From contig CP087219.1 of NCBI GenBank assembly GCA_020912385.1, forward strand, positions 806,001-870,000: a stretch of DNA of 64,000 bases. Reading direction: 5' to 3'. Source of the stretch: Neofusicoccum parvum. Lineage: Eukaryota > Ascomycota > Dothideomycetes > Botryosphaeriales > Botryosphaeriaceae. The position numbers were made by a program, and so were the translations under genes. Positions 35,301-47,275 of the stretch are shown here, piece by piece. Position 1 is the stretch's first letter. Every line of letters begins with the position of its first letter. Below the pieces are notes generated by a model, which saw only the letters and a list, made by a program, of their open reading frames with translations, ran no database searches and was not told the DNA's origin.

Positions 35301-36336
35301 GCTTTACAACCACGTTGCTGAGGTCGAATTTTGCAGGTTCGCCGATGACGGCATTCAAGCTCCCAACGTCTCCTCGGAAAAGACCAGATGCGGCATCAAG
35401 CTGTACGGTCGCATTGGCGACATCTCCGAACCTGTCTGCCACAGAGACGGTGAAGGTGGTCAAGCTGACGTCCTTGGGCGCCGTCCCGCTGACCTGCAGT
35501 GTTTCAGGGTCAAACGAAAGCCAGCCGGGCGCATTGGCGGTCGCGTTCTGGAAGTCGGAATCAGAGAGAGGCTTGCCGTCGAGACTGAGTTGGCTGCGGA
35601 GATCCGTGATGCGGACTGCCGATCCTGGTGTGACGTTGAGCTTCTGCTCGACATTCGTGAAAACGAGCTGGTGGGCGCTGATGGACAGAGTGAACACCAC
35701 CCACGCGCCAGCAAAGCCAGTGACATCCGAAGCAATGAGCATCAAGTCCACTGTCTGCGGCGATGCGCTGGCAGTTCCCGAGAAGACCATCGAGTCTGAA
35801 TCGAAGCTAACCCAAGACGGCAGCGGAGATCTGTCGCTTAGGGTGGCGTAGTACGTCAGGTGCGTGGTCGAGGTCGAGGTGAAAGTGCCGTCAGAGAACT
35901 GGATCGTGAATCGTTTGGACGGCAGGAGTGACAGGCTGCTTGGCCCAGAGAGCTTTCCGGCCTTTGCCAGCACCTCCGCGACATCGGCTTCCAGTTTTGG
36001 CGCAGGATTGGCCGAGACGATGAGCGTCGCCTGCATGGACGCGGTGGCGGTGCCGTCGTCAGCGATGATGGTAAATGCCGGTGCTCCGACATCCTTCTCC
36101 GTGGGAGTCCCGTACAGCCTGCGGTTTGGCGAATCCAGCGAGAGCCATGTGGGAGATCCGGAAAGGCTGTACTTGAGCGAGCCCGACGCTGGCGCAAACG
36201 TCCCGGACGAGAATTGGAAGCTGAACGGATGCGACACGCGTGCGACTGGCGGCACTTGCGAGTTGAGCGGGAAGGACACCGTCGGGACGGCCTCTGCTGC
36301 CCAGGCGAGCAACAGCACCACCGCAAACAGCAACAT
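32368..36336 (-). CDS. Axl2/Bud10-like single-pass membrane protein with cadherin-like repeats
   Basis: One exon, 1322 residues, from an ATG at 36336. A signal peptide (about 1-16, LLFAVVLLLAWAAEA) leads into an ectodomain of about 420 residues. This is built of repeated dystroglycan-type cadherin-like units, each with a PxWLSFD-type core and a (Y/S)GT(P/A) turn (for example SPTWLSLDSPNRRLYGTP and APGWLSFDPETLQVSGTAP). A Ser/Thr-rich stem precedes one membrane span near residues 450-474, then a basic stop-transfer RRCRRSRR. The cytosolic tail of about 840 residues is Ser/Arg/Pro-rich and probably phosphorylated. It includes a DPMDID tandem. Axl2 marks axial bud sites with septins in yeast; in moulds the homologue affects septin-linked development. 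No intron is needed. Confidence 0.87.
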   Translation of the reverse strand: MLLFAVVLLLAWAAEAVPTVSFPLNSQVPPVARVSHPFSFQFSSGTFAPASGSLKYSLSGSPTWLSLDSPNRRLYGTPTEKDVGAPAFTIIADDGTATASMQATLIVSANPAPKLEADVAEVLAKAGKLSGPSSLSLLPSKRFTIQFSDGTFTSTSTTHLTYYATLSDRSPLPSWVSFDSDSMVFSGTASASPQTVDLMLIASDVTGFAGAWVVFTLSISAHQLVFTNVEQKLNVTPGSAVRITDLRSQLSLDGKPLSDSDFQNATANAPGWLSFDPETLQVSGTAPKDVSLTTFTVSVADRFGDVANATVQLDAASGLFRGDVGSLNAVIGEPAKFDLSNVVVKQPGLQVEVDLGAAARWLRFDESSLTIEGEIPESAKPQNIQGSIKVTTADGTQSDSGTFDLVVRTATATGSIGSTPRSTSPTSNASTTAESSETSTANLAPKRESTDNAVVIAISVICVVLAVIAIVLGFLLYRRCRRSRRPSSPKRRKEDISRPIYHEDGWQMSHEAFADERDVEKGEGTVRHTEQLPPQIGTPSPLKKATMERRGMRGKHRESHTTSIGDGDREVLRSAIHSGDWSVAAGAPRSSPVSAGAGPSSRVQEDSPARGRRSRRSFRVHRDSQDSHGRRSAGLPTRRRIHGMGHGRASFGSPSQRFSSRRSRTASSYSSFSTLSTGMLSNNVLSPTSSQFPPPPPSPNPNRYSNAENRKSVRMVPSSPAVENSSILADTRPLDERRRSYIRNRATSRSPFFGGHGSSRGSSSHRPSMIGALAESLASVEGGDNSNSAMSPSGSRPTTAGDMASPTSERLRFPGSLRRKRTGTGKTARAYSGSSSAVESPGGWRGGTLESRGTIGPLAGRAPTESPRSTIILSGLSESTYATTEGTGTEREYSNGRSPIDDPMDIDDPMDIDDPEELRSPSNEGDSSSGSSDGPATRPPAFMSSPLSPSALTIKKQQQQQSSPTPPSLSRHQRSLSRPLSIGKENDNPLDLLRRTPSPTKSFKSTITTSPFHRRARSTASPTKAPPLTPPPKSPHRPKTSLADLATITSRSSTGKALDIPSLDDLNHAALLRNSALASQQRRASRDGGGGKGLSAVVQQQLHQRDSIINRGRHIGVGRSASGAGGQQQQQPPTRLGARAEWGTATGGKAGGKSKRWSVLDAEKDAVGGAEEEREEGEGGGVAGGAGLRIPLSMISNVGNNAKLLAPDADGRPRTHAHGHSASAGGALLLPSGIGLGNSGIREEEAVRLGEAKAKRPVSVEGTNRYSSLRGLRETAGAAGLERAGGWKTGEVSSPSPRRPAGAKRPGTAERESSVLGNEAFL
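33594..33638 (-). repeat. In-frame 18-nt tandem repeat in the Axl2-like tail
   Basis: An 18-nt unit repeats two and a half times without a mismatch. It encodes successive DPMDID hexapeptides in the cytosolic tail of the Axl2-like protein. Such perfect in-frame repeats tend to change copy number between strains. Confidence 0.85.
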
Positions 36337-37579
36337 GCCTGCCCACTTGACGCCTTCTCGATGTTGAGAAGCTGCCGCCCTAGTGTTGGATGAAGAGAAA
36401 TGGAAAATAAGGACGCGGGGGGAAAAATCGTGCGCCCGTCAGCGAGCGTCTTCCTGCCACAATCTGAGGCCAGCTTGCGCGGCGAGACATTCGTGGCGGG
36501 AGTCAGACATGCTGATGGAAGAGGCGAAAGGACGCGCTGAAACGCGTCCAGCGCGTCCTGGTGTCCAGCCCTTGCGTAGCCATTTTGCTAAGTGGCTTTG
36601 GTGGTTGAGCGTCAGGAATGCGGGACAAACGACGTGAGATTCGAGGGAATGTCTCCGGCAAGGGGTGACGAATGGCCGTGCTGCTTTCCTACCCAGCCAC
36701 AGTAGAGACCCACCAAGTTTGCGCAGGAAGTGACATTCTTCACTCGACACTATTCAGGCCTGGTGCGTGGTATTCCAGTAATTCTCGGCCTCCCAATGGC
36801 AGGCGACCTCGAGCATGGCCCGAGCCTCTTCAACCCGCCAGTTGGCTGGTGTCGTGAACTTCTTTTTTCAGGCACAGGTCCAGAACCTGCATAAGGGTCT
36901 TAGGACGAAGACCCTGTCCTCCGTAAGCTCCGACAAGCTAGATCCTGCGAAGCGAAGTGGCTTGCTGTGCGAAGCGGATATCAACGGCCCGTTGAGGCCG
37001 TTGGACGTATACCCCGTGGTCAGAACATGGCCATGATAATTCTAGGGCTGGAGTCGATGAAGAATGCCTCACTGGACGAACCGCCGTACGGGCACCCGTG
37101 CGATTGTAGCCAAATGTTGCGGCTGGTGCTTGGCCAGCGAGGACGAGAGGTTGTCGAGGAACCCCCCTGTCGTGGATTACCTCTCTTGCTCATCTTCCGA
37201 GACACGAGGAACGCTTGAGCCCCTTGGATGCTGGGTTGCGATGGAAGGGTGGGAGCGATGGAGGAAAGGAGGTGGCCGGGTTTTTGCGAAAACCCAGGGC
37301 GTTCGTGTGCGCGGACACCTGCTTGGCACATGGCGTCAGTCGGCTACTTGTACGACCTCAGCCCTTCCTTGACTGCTCATTTATTAGAGTCACCCAGTCT
37401 AAATCTGTGCATCCACGCATCGAGGCGTCCTCAGCCTTTCTTCAGGCCGTTCGAGACTCCATCCGTTCGCTTCTCACGTAGGCTTCTCCGTGTGGGCAAG
37501 GGTGGTGAAGTTGCTGTTGTTCATCCAAGACCGAGTTCTCTGTACTCTGGATATCATCTACATCGAATCTGCTCTACAT
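36337..37579. other. Spacer between the Axl2-like start and the glutathione reductase stop
   Basis: About 1.24 kb holding the Axl2-like promoter and the 3' flank of glutathione reductase, both on the minus strand. No gene-like frame, repeat or tRNA seen. Confidence 0.5.
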
Positions 37580-39754
<2,175 letters not shown>

Positions 39755-40215
39755 ATGGGCGGCCGCCAGTCCGTTCCGCGCGCCCCTGACAAGCTGTCCG
39801 AGACGTCGCGTCCCACCCGCCCGCCGGGGTCCTTCGTCTTCAATGGCAGAGTCAGCGCGTCCCCTCTCCGCCGACTGCTGCACGCGTCGCTGATGCACGC
39901 CCACAGACCATGATGGCCCCGCTCGCTGCCATCACCATGGCTAGCCTCCTCTTCGTCTACACCCGCACCTCCATCCGCGCCGCAAAGCTCAATGCCCAGA
40001 AGCACCGCGAGGCCGACGGCGGCCAGATCAGCTGGAAGAACGAGTCGCGTCGCCGTCACGGCCAAGCTGAGCAAGTGTCGGAATCCTCGCTGCTCAAGGA
40101 GGCCTTGTTTAGCAAGGAGAAGGTGCAGTCGAGCAGGGACACCCACGCGCCTGCTTCCGGGAAATCGACCGACGAGGAAGCTCTGGAAAGAGTCAAGATT
40201 GAGAGGCGGGGATGA
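39755..40215 (+). CDS. Small one-pass membrane protein of unknown function
   Basis: Exons 39755-39850 and 39907-40215, joined over a 56-nt intron (GTCAGC donor, CACAG acceptor), encode 134 residues. The first exon is polar and basic (MGGRQSVPRAPDK...). The second opens with one hydrophobic segment (MMAPLAAITMASLLFVYTR) followed by a basic SIRAAKLNAQKHREADGGQISW segment. The tail is charged. The layout, a short N-terminus, one span and a basic C-terminus, suits a small organelle membrane protein, possibly mitochondrial. A shorter reading starting at the ATG at 39910 is also possible. I believe the membrane segment and following block are conserved in moulds, but I cannot name the family. Confidence 0.6.
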
Positions 40216-41674
40216 GCAGGGGAGATTGAACACCAAAAGTTGAAACGGAACAGCCTCCGCTAATGGAAGCGAATTGATGGGTCTTTATGGCGCTTTTGAC
40301 GGTGCAGGATTGTCGGAACTATGCAAATTGTGCAGGCAATGTATAAAACTCTCTCAGAAACATCTGTCTACCTAGCGCGTATGCTCTGAGGTGAGTGATC
40401 GAGACCGAGACCAGCTAGTCAGCTACGCATAGGTTGAAGCCAAAGAAGCAGCCGCACACGAGCGTAACTGCTCTAGCTGAGTGCTTGCTTTGGTACTATA
40501 TTGTTTGCTTCAGCCAGTTCAGCTACCGGGACGTGGTAGGATGGAATCAATCTTGCTCTTGCCTTTTACCAGAACAAGCATTCCAGCCGCCACATTACGT
40601 TCCCGCCAGTTTTTGGAATCACAACTCTCCCGAACGGGAAGATCAATTCGTTTTGACAATCTACATACACACTATCTGCATCCTCGCTCGAACCAGAGGC
40701 GCAATTGCAGATGAATGCATTGTAATATCTCTCCGCTATGGCAACTTTTTTTTTAAAAAAAAAAATCACCAAGTTAGAAGTAGAAGAGGACCGTTGTGTA
40801 AAGGCATGCGACAACTTACCGAGCTTCGTACACATAATCATTGCACACACACTTGGCTGCAGTCATTTCCCCCCGATACTAGCTCTGGAAAGGCAGGTGT
40901 CAGAACAGCATTGATACCAACAGGTAAGAAAGTACAAACATGCAAGGGCAAAGGGGACTAGTTGCTTCGGTGTAACACCACCTACACAGGTTTTCAGGCC
41001 CTCACGCGCAGAACCAGGTTCTCCGGTGTCAGCCCTCCCGAAGCCAAAACCTATCCATCTTGTATGACCGCTTTCCTCCTGCACGCAGGGAACCGATCAT
41101 CATAGGACGTAGCTGTGCACCCTGGGACGAAAGACGGGGGCCCCGGGTGATGTCACAGACAGACTTTTAACCCACCAATCTACTGGTTTTGGGACCCTCT
41201 TTCAAGCCACAGCGTCGCATCCGACCACCAGCCAATGGTGTCTTTTGCCTGCACACATTGATTCCGAATCAACTCTTTCCTAATCTGGTATAATTTCAGA
41301 TAGTGCACTCCAAGCTGCGACCCGCTTGTACATCCGAGCTGCAGTTACTCGTAGCTCACACACTTCAAATACCAACACGGGCTAATGAATACGATGAGCG
41401 ATGTTAAGATCCAGCCATATGACTCACCAACGACCAATTTCTCACAAACATGCTGCGCCAAGACATTGCATCGATTTCGCCGTGACTCCATCTACTGTTG
41501 GTGATGAAAGGGACCATTCGTTTGGATCTGTGATGCCGAATTACCCGGATTCTATCACGTTGAGCGCAAAGACCCGAAATTTTACATTTATTTGCGTACA
41601 GCCGCTTGAAATGGGCCTATTCATCCGCATTCCCCCTTCATGACCACAGCCAGACCTCGAGCTCCAGTGTCAGA
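40216..41674. other. AT-richer spacer
   Basis: About 1.46 kb with lower GC than the coding DNA around it. It includes a mixed T/A homopolymer tract at about 40747-40766 and no motif-bearing frame. The upstream region of the secreted-protein candidate is at the right end. Nothing else seen. Confidence 0.5.
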
Positions 41675-42280
41675 ATGCGTTTCCCACATATCTCGGCCCT
41701 TATACTCAGCTTCCTCCTAAAACCCATCTGTGCCCTTCGGATGAACTCAGATGACAAGGACAGCAAACCCATTAGCTCGACGTTCTACCGTGTGCGTAGC
41801 TCTCAAAACCCTGGTCCAATCAATGCTAAGCTGCAACCGTCCAGGTACTCGTCTGCGAGGACGTTGACTTCCAAGGGCACTGCGACTACGTTGCCCGAGA
41901 GTTCGATTTCTGCCAGCCGCTCGGTGATAATTGGTGGGGGCCCGTCCAACCTACTCGCTCCTTCTTCTAGTTACGAAGTCTCCTCGCTGCCGCTATGCCA
42001 CCATCTCTTCTCTCATTCCGGCTTGACGCCTCTGGACCACAGCTCACTGTTTGTGTGCCCAGGGTCAATAAAATCTCGTCCATCCAGCCAGCCAAGAATT
42101 CGGTTTGCGGGTTATACGTGTAAGCCTCGTGAATTGTCCGCCTTGATTTCCCTAATAGATCAAAGCTCCGATGACTGCACTGGTCTCGCTGATCAGATGG
42201 TGTGGCCTGGTACCTCGGACCTAGTTGGTACACACTTCAACGACAGATCCAGGAGTCTAAAGTGTTGGGAGAGTGCATGA
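41675..42280 (+). CDS. Small secreted cysteine-containing protein, possibly decayed
   Basis: Exon 1 (41675-41791) encodes a signal peptide (MRFPHISALILSFLLKPICA). A 53-nt intron (GTGCGT donor, GCTAAGC branch, CCAG) then leads in phase to a segment with the VLVCEDVDFQGHCDYV and FDFCQPLGDN pattern. That pattern is typical of fungal small secreted proteins with a beta/gamma-crystallin-like fold. After about 41933 no single frame continues it. A stop follows at 41968-41970, although a short GTGGGG...CTAG intron would avoid it. Further on, VSSLPLCHHLFSHSG and then SGPQLTVCVPRVN, which fit the rest of such a domain, lie in different frames. The end coordinate assumes the longest frame. Exons 1-2 look real; the gene may be a pseudogene. 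Confidence 0.4.
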   Translation: MRFPHISALILSFLLKPICALRMNSDDKDSKPISSTFYRVRSSQNPGPINAKLQPSRYSSARTLTSKGTATTLPESSISASRSVIIGGGPSNLLAPSSSYEVSSLPLCHHLFSHSGLTPLDHSSLFVCPGSIKSRPSSQPRIRFAGYTCKPRELSALISLIDQSSDDCTGLADQMVWPGTSDLVGTHFNDRSRSLKCWESA

Positions 42281-42680
42281 AGCGGGTAATTCCAGTCGTA
42301 GTACTGAAGGCTGTGGATTAGCTGGAAGAGCAAAAAAAAAAAGGGAGGAAAGGAGAAGACAAGGGACGTTCGGCGTGTTAAGGCACAGGTTTTGTGCTCT
42401 TCTGAAACTAGGAAATGTCCGTAAGCTTGTTGGGGGATTCATAGACGCAATGGAAGCAAATTTCTCAGAGTAGGAAAAATGCATATGAGCGGATTCTAAT
42501 TTCATTGCCAAAGAGGATAAAGATGAAGTCCGAACAACCGTTGGACCGCATGCGGGGAAGATACGGCTAGCAAGGATAAGGACGATGACGCAAGCTACCA
42601 GCGCACTCCATCTACTCCGCCAATGCGGGGTCGAGATCCAGCATACTGCATCTCACCTTTGAGAAACAGAAGAAGAAATA
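42281..42680. other. Short spacer before the aldolase-like gene
   Basis: About 400 bp with an A-run near 42331-42343. It is the presumed promoter of the aldolase-like gene. Nothing else seen. Confidence 0.5.
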
Positions 42681-43684
42681 ATGACGGATACCGAGAAAGA
42701 CGCTAACATTGACACTCTCTTCGCCACATTCATCGATGCATCCCACATCCTTCACTGTCATGGCGTCGTCGATGCCTACGGGCACATCTCTGTCCGCAAC
42801 CCACAAAACCCATCCACGTTCTTCATGTCGCAGAACCTCGCTCCCGCTCTGATCAACTCACGCGCCGACATAGTTGAATACTACATCTCCGACGCCTCTC
42901 CCGTTGACCGTAATGCTCGACCCGGCTACTCAGAGCGCTGCATCCACAGCGAGATCTTGAAGAGATACCCCGGCGTCAACAGCGTCGTGCACAGCCATTG
43001 CGCAGACGTGCTCCCCTACTGCGTCAGCAGCGCGCCGCTGAAGCCGACGATCCACATGGCCGGCTTCCTGAGTACGCACTCCCCCCCAGCCACCACATCC
43101 AAGCTCAGTCGCGACCCGCAGGCTCCCCGGTCCCCCTCTGGGACATCTCCCCGCACTACACCGCGGCCGACCGCCGGCACGACCTCCTCGTCCGCACGCC
43201 GCAGCTCGGCGCCGCGCTCGCGTCTGCCTTCAGCACCGACCACGCCATCACGACGCTCTCCTCCTCGCCGGCGGCCGCGGCGGCCGACCCGACCGACAAC
43301 CACCCCCTGCCCGCGCACACCACGCTCCTCATGCGCGGCCACGGCTTCACCACCGCCGCCCCCTCCGTCCGCGCCGCCGTCTTCCAGAGCATCTACACCG
43401 CCGTCGCCGCCCGCACGCAGACCTCCGCCCTGGCCATCCAGAACGCGTTCAGCGTCGCGGACATCGTGGGGCGCGGTGGCGGCGGCGGCGCGCCCAGGGA
43501 GGGCGTGGACCAGGAGACGGGGTTGCTGTGCTTGAGCGAGGACGAGGCGCGCGGGGCGTGGGAGATGAATCGCGAGACGGTGGGGAGGCCGTGGGGGTTG
43601 TGGGTGAGGGAGGTGAGGTGCGGGGCGCTGTATCGGAATGATGAGGTCGGGATGGGGGAGGATCCGGATTTCGTGAGGGTGTGA
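42681..43684 (+). CDS. Class II aldolase/adducin-domain protein
   Basis: Exons 42681-43071 and 43122-43684 (50-nt intron) encode 317 residues. The class II aldolase fold is shown by HGVVDAYGHISVRNP near the start, the zinc-binding HSHCAD (about residues 105-110), and the third ligand region LMRGHG, with the usual spacing. The intron joins AGFL to SSPVPLWDI. A Gly-rich loop (RGGGGG) in the C-terminal third is an insertion. Family members act on sugar phosphates such as fuculose-1-phosphate, or are non-catalytic. With all three His ligands present this one could be an active metal-dependent aldolase or decarboxylase-like enzyme. The substrate is unknown. Confidence 0.85.
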
Positions 43685-43754
43685 GGGAGCAAGGGAGGGG
43701 GAGAGGGGATGTTGGTTTGGTGCGAGGGACTGGTGCGGGTCAATGAAGCTCTTT

Positions 43755-43850
43755 CCGTGTAGGGAGTTGGAGCATCCATCCGGATGCAGATGTGGACTGA
43801 ACCGCCTGCACATCTGCAATTGGACGAATGCCTCAACCTCCCGTGCGGAG
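43755..43850. repeat. Dispersed inverted repeat (hairpin element), degenerate copy 4
   Basis: The left arm core is GGGAGTTGGAGCATCCATCC at 43762-43781, with GGA following. The right arm (43819-43846), read on the minus strand, gives CGGGAGGTTGAGGCATTCGTCC. Both match the CATGGGCAGTTGAAGCATTC core of the better copies with several substitutions. The outer GTATTGCA ends are no longer recognisable, so the edges are approximate. It starts about 70 bp past the aldolase-like stop. Confidence 0.55.
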
Positions 43851-44589
43851 GCGGTAAAGCAGGACGTGGTTAGGAAGGAACGGCAAGGCGGCAGCGGGCA
43901 CAACCCCCGGCTAGCGGGTTTATCCGATGATCGCCCGCGAGTGCTTCGAGCCCAGTGTCACTTCATGCACCATCTCACGTGTCGAATAACGCCTTTAAAT
44001 ACACCGGGCTGTTGTCCATATAACAGTCAGCCATACGCATTTTGATACCCAAGTTTCATCCAATTCGACAAACGCATCGCCGAGAAACAGTTGTTTGTTC
44101 GCTAAATGGGTACGGCTCACGTTGGAACATGGTCGCCGGGAGCTAACGACAGGGTCTTAAGCGAGGATCGCCAACACCAACGCACAACGAGAAAACCATG
44201 CATCCGCTCAGCTTCTGCATAATAAATCTGATTAGCTAGAATTGAAGAGCGCATCTTTCTTGATATTAGGATGCAAGAATGACGAGATTCCCTAATACCG
44301 TTGTCGAGATATGTCGTCTTGCTCAACTGACGATTTTCCAACGATCCCAACAGCCGTTTTTACGCTTTTTGCAGGAGTATACAAATCTGACCCCCTTCCA
44401 TCAATCAGGGGATTCCTAGAGTCCCCCGACTCTCATAGTGCTACTATTTTTTAGTTAGTAGTTATAATAGAAAAAGTTTTCTGTGTTTGTCATCATTGCT
44501 TCGAGAGTTGTTAGCTCTTGAATTGCCTATGGCACTTTGGCGTATGTGGATCATCTCTGTATTTCCATACGAGTCGGAACACTAACTCA

Positions 44590-44690
44590 TCATCACAGGG
44601 AGTGGTTAACGCGCTGGCCTGCTACTTCTTGATAGGAGAAGCTGAAAGCCAGTTCCTTCGGGAGCGAGAGTTCGAATCTCTCAGGTGTCG
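44590..44690 (+). tRNA. tRNA-Ser(GCT)-like sequence with an intron; acceptor stem does not close
   Basis: An anticodon stem CTGGC (44614-44618) pairs with GCCAG (44648-44652). The loop reads C-T-G-C-T-A ... A, with anticodon GCT at 44621-44623, interrupted one base after the anticodon by about 22 nt, where nuclear tRNA introns lie. A serine-like long variable arm (44653-44665) and a perfect T arm, GAGAG-TTCGAAT-CTCTC (44666-44682), follow. The D-arm region has AGTGGTTAA. However, the 3' acceptor strand AGGTGTC (44683-44689) has no complementary GACACCT at the 5' side. This may be a tRNA pseudogene or a rearranged copy. The 5' edge is approximate. Confidence 0.45.
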
Positions 44691-45281
44691 CATAAATCTG
44701 GAGAATTCCTTCTTTTTGTCTTTTTGCTGGTGGTTGTCCGTGTTGGCCGTATAGTTTTGGAATACTACGGGCGCACCTGAGTCACGAACCGGCTCTTTGT
44801 CATGGGCTGCTACTGGCCCATCGTGGTTCACTGGAGCTTGGAGCAGGCACCAGAAACGATTTCTCATTATTATTGCCTTGCGGTTCTGTTGGACCCTGAG
44901 AACCCAAAGTGGACATAAAACCCCGATAGCTATGACGGCGTCGACATGTTGTGTAATGTCAACACTTGATGATGGAAACATGCACGTCTAGACAAGCTCA
45001 GCCTATGGGATAAATCGGGCTCCGTTGGAGCTTATGCACGCTGGGGCATGTATGGTCAAGCGGCTTGCCATAAGGGGCAAAAAGACGCAGTTGCCACTCA
45101 CGGGAGGATCACGGAAGAGCAAATACGTGGAGAAGAATGTTGCGACTCCGCATTTGCCATGTATGTACATGCGCGCCCGTTTTATTCTCTGTCTTCCAAT
45201 CTACGTGATAGGTCCTCGGTCGTAAACATTTTAATCATAACAAGATTGAAGACGAAAAGTGTATGTACTTTTGCAGGCGAT

Positions 45282-46567
45282 CTATGGCGCCTTGTAGCCA
45301 ACCTCCAACAGACCCTCCTTGAGCGCATTAAGGGCACGGTCGATGTCGTCCCTCTTGGGATCCGTCACACTGACACCCATGTGGCCGAACCTGATGTACT
45401 TGGTGGCGATCTCCTTGTGGAGGCCACCGGCAAAGATAACACCCTTCTGAAGGAGGTTGGGCAGGACCTGAGCTGCCGCAATGCCCTCTGGAAGGTAGAT
45501 GGCGGTCATGCCGTTGGCCTGGTTCTCAGGCTTGTCGGCAAGCTGCTTCAGGCCAAGGGAGGCAACGGTCTTCTTGACCTTCTGCGAGATTTCCCCCTGG
45601 CGAGCGAAGCGGTCATCGAGAGGCGTGGCAAGAATCTGCTTCAGCGAGGTGTGGAGGGCGCGGACAAGCTGAGGAGACGGAGTGGCGAAGTAAGATGCCT
45701 TCTTAGCCTCGTAGTTTTGCATGACTGTGGTGGTGATGAGTATCAGCTGGAACGTGCAAACGCGGAGTACACTCACTTGGCAGCCAGTTCTTCCACGAAC
45801 CGAAGTACGAGGTAGGCTTCGATTTCCTGGCCTTGAACACCTCAATAGCGCGGCCGGAAGCCATCAGAATGCTCAGGCCAGCCGGGCAGCCGATGCCCTT
45901 CTGGCTGGCGGTGAGAACGACGTCGATGCCCCAGTCGTCGAAGCGGATCTCCTCCGAGCCAACACTGCACACGCCATCAACGACGACCAGAGTCTCGGGA
46001 CTGACGCGGTGGACCAGCTCCGCCAGCGACTTGATGTCGCTTAGAACACCGGTGGAGGTATCCACGTGGGTGACGGTGATCAACTTGTACTTCTTCTCCT
46101 TCAAGGCCTTCTCGACGGCATCCTGCTGGGGCCGGTCGCCAATGGGAGCCTTGAGCTGGGTTGCCTTGGCCCCATAGGTGTCAAAGCAGTCGGCGAACGA
46201 GTCAGCAAAGTACCCGGTGTGGAGAACGAGCACCTCGTCGCCCGCCTCCGTCAGGTTGGCCGCAACCTGGTCCCATCCTAGTGTTCCCGAGCCCGAGATG
46301 ACGAACGGCTGGGACGCGGGGTTGGTGGTTTGGAACAGCTTCCGGAGCATCGCGAGCGTCTCGCCGAAAACCGCGACGAAGGGGCCGCCGACGTGCGACT
46401 CGCTGCATGATGTGCCGGCGTCAATGGCTGCTTCGCGGGCGCGTGGCGGGTGCGTGTGCAGGCGACTGGAGGACGTACCTGAAGTGACTCATCGCCTGGA
46501 GCACGGCATCGTCGAACTCGATGGGGCCCGGGATGAGCAGGGCCGGGTGCGCTTCTTGCGTCGACAT
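45282..46567 (-). CDS. AGX1: Alanine/serine-glyoxylate aminotransferase (PLP, class V)
   Basis: Exons 46567-46479, 46402-45777 and 45724-45282 (introns 76 and 52 nt) encode 385 residues. The class V aminotransferase sequence is conserved throughout: LLIPGPIEFDDAVLQAMSHFSESHVG at the start, GSGTLGWDQ, THVDTSTGV, VDGVCSVGSEE, and the PLP lysine K198 in TASQKGIGCP. The active-site VFKARKSKPTSYF region follows. The enzyme moves an amino group from alanine (or serine) to glyoxylate, making glycine and preventing glyoxylate build-up. The C-terminus (GYKAP) is not a peroxisomal PTS1 tripeptide, so a cytosolic or mitochondrial place is more likely. It starts about 700 bp from Vps29, on the opposite strand. 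Confidence 0.93.
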
Positions 46568-47275
46568 TCTGGGCGGTTTGAGATGTGCGTCTGGTCGCGC
46601 AGAGCGGTCGGTGGAGTATGGGGTGTTGAGGGGAGGTTTAACGTCCAGGTGTCTCTCGATGAGACTGAGACGTGGGCGCGCTCGGGAAGCCAGGTTGGCG
46701 GCCGACGTGAGGGAGGGGTAGAGGCCCAAGAGGCGGCGCGGGGTCGCCAGGGTGCCGGTTTCGGGGCGTGGTATCTCGGGTGACGTTGGCGACGGTCTTC
46801 GGGGCCCACTGCACGCTGCCAATGCGGACGGTGCGATTTGCAATGGGGACGGCGGCCGGATTTATGTCTTCTGGAGAGCGCGGAGCGCGTGCGACGAAAG
46901 TTTCAGAGCGCTCGGTACGTACACTTGCCGATTTCGGGTCGCGTCCGGGGTAGGGTCAGTCGAGGACGTGCTCGCGAGCCTGGACCCGCCGCCCGCGCCG
47001 CCCGCGCTGCCATTGAGGGCCGCCGCGGCGCGAGCCAGCCCGGGCGAGGGCGCGCGAGGCCGGAGAAGCGGTGCCGCGCGCGCACGGCGGGGCTCGCGCT
47101 CGTCCGCGGGCGTTGTGTGCTCGCCGGCGCGCGGTGCTTGGCGGCGGCGCTCCGCCGCGGAGGCGCGTGCGCGGGCGCGGGCGCGGGAGCTGCTGCTGCT
47201 GCGCTGCGCTGCCTGCCCGCCATCTCGCCCTCCTCCGTCACCACCGCCCGCGCGCTGCGTCCATGCCCCCCCGCC
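46568..47275. promoter_or_regulatory. Divergent promoter region, aminotransferase / Vps29
   Basis: About 710 bp between head-to-head start codons. The right half is extremely GC-rich, which generates long false frames on both strands. An out-of-frame ATG at 47262 lies 14 nt before the Vps29 ATG at 47276. It opens an overlapping upstream frame that could lower Vps29 translation. Confidence 0.45.

Larger units (their letters stand above)
43685..45281. other. Convergent spacer with hairpin repeat copy 4 and a tRNA-like locus
   Basis: About 1.6 kb between the converging aldolase-like and aminotransferase genes, AT-rich towards the middle. It contains a degenerate inverted repeat at about 43755-43850 and a tRNA-like sequence at 44590-44690. 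No protein gene seen. Confidence 0.55.
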
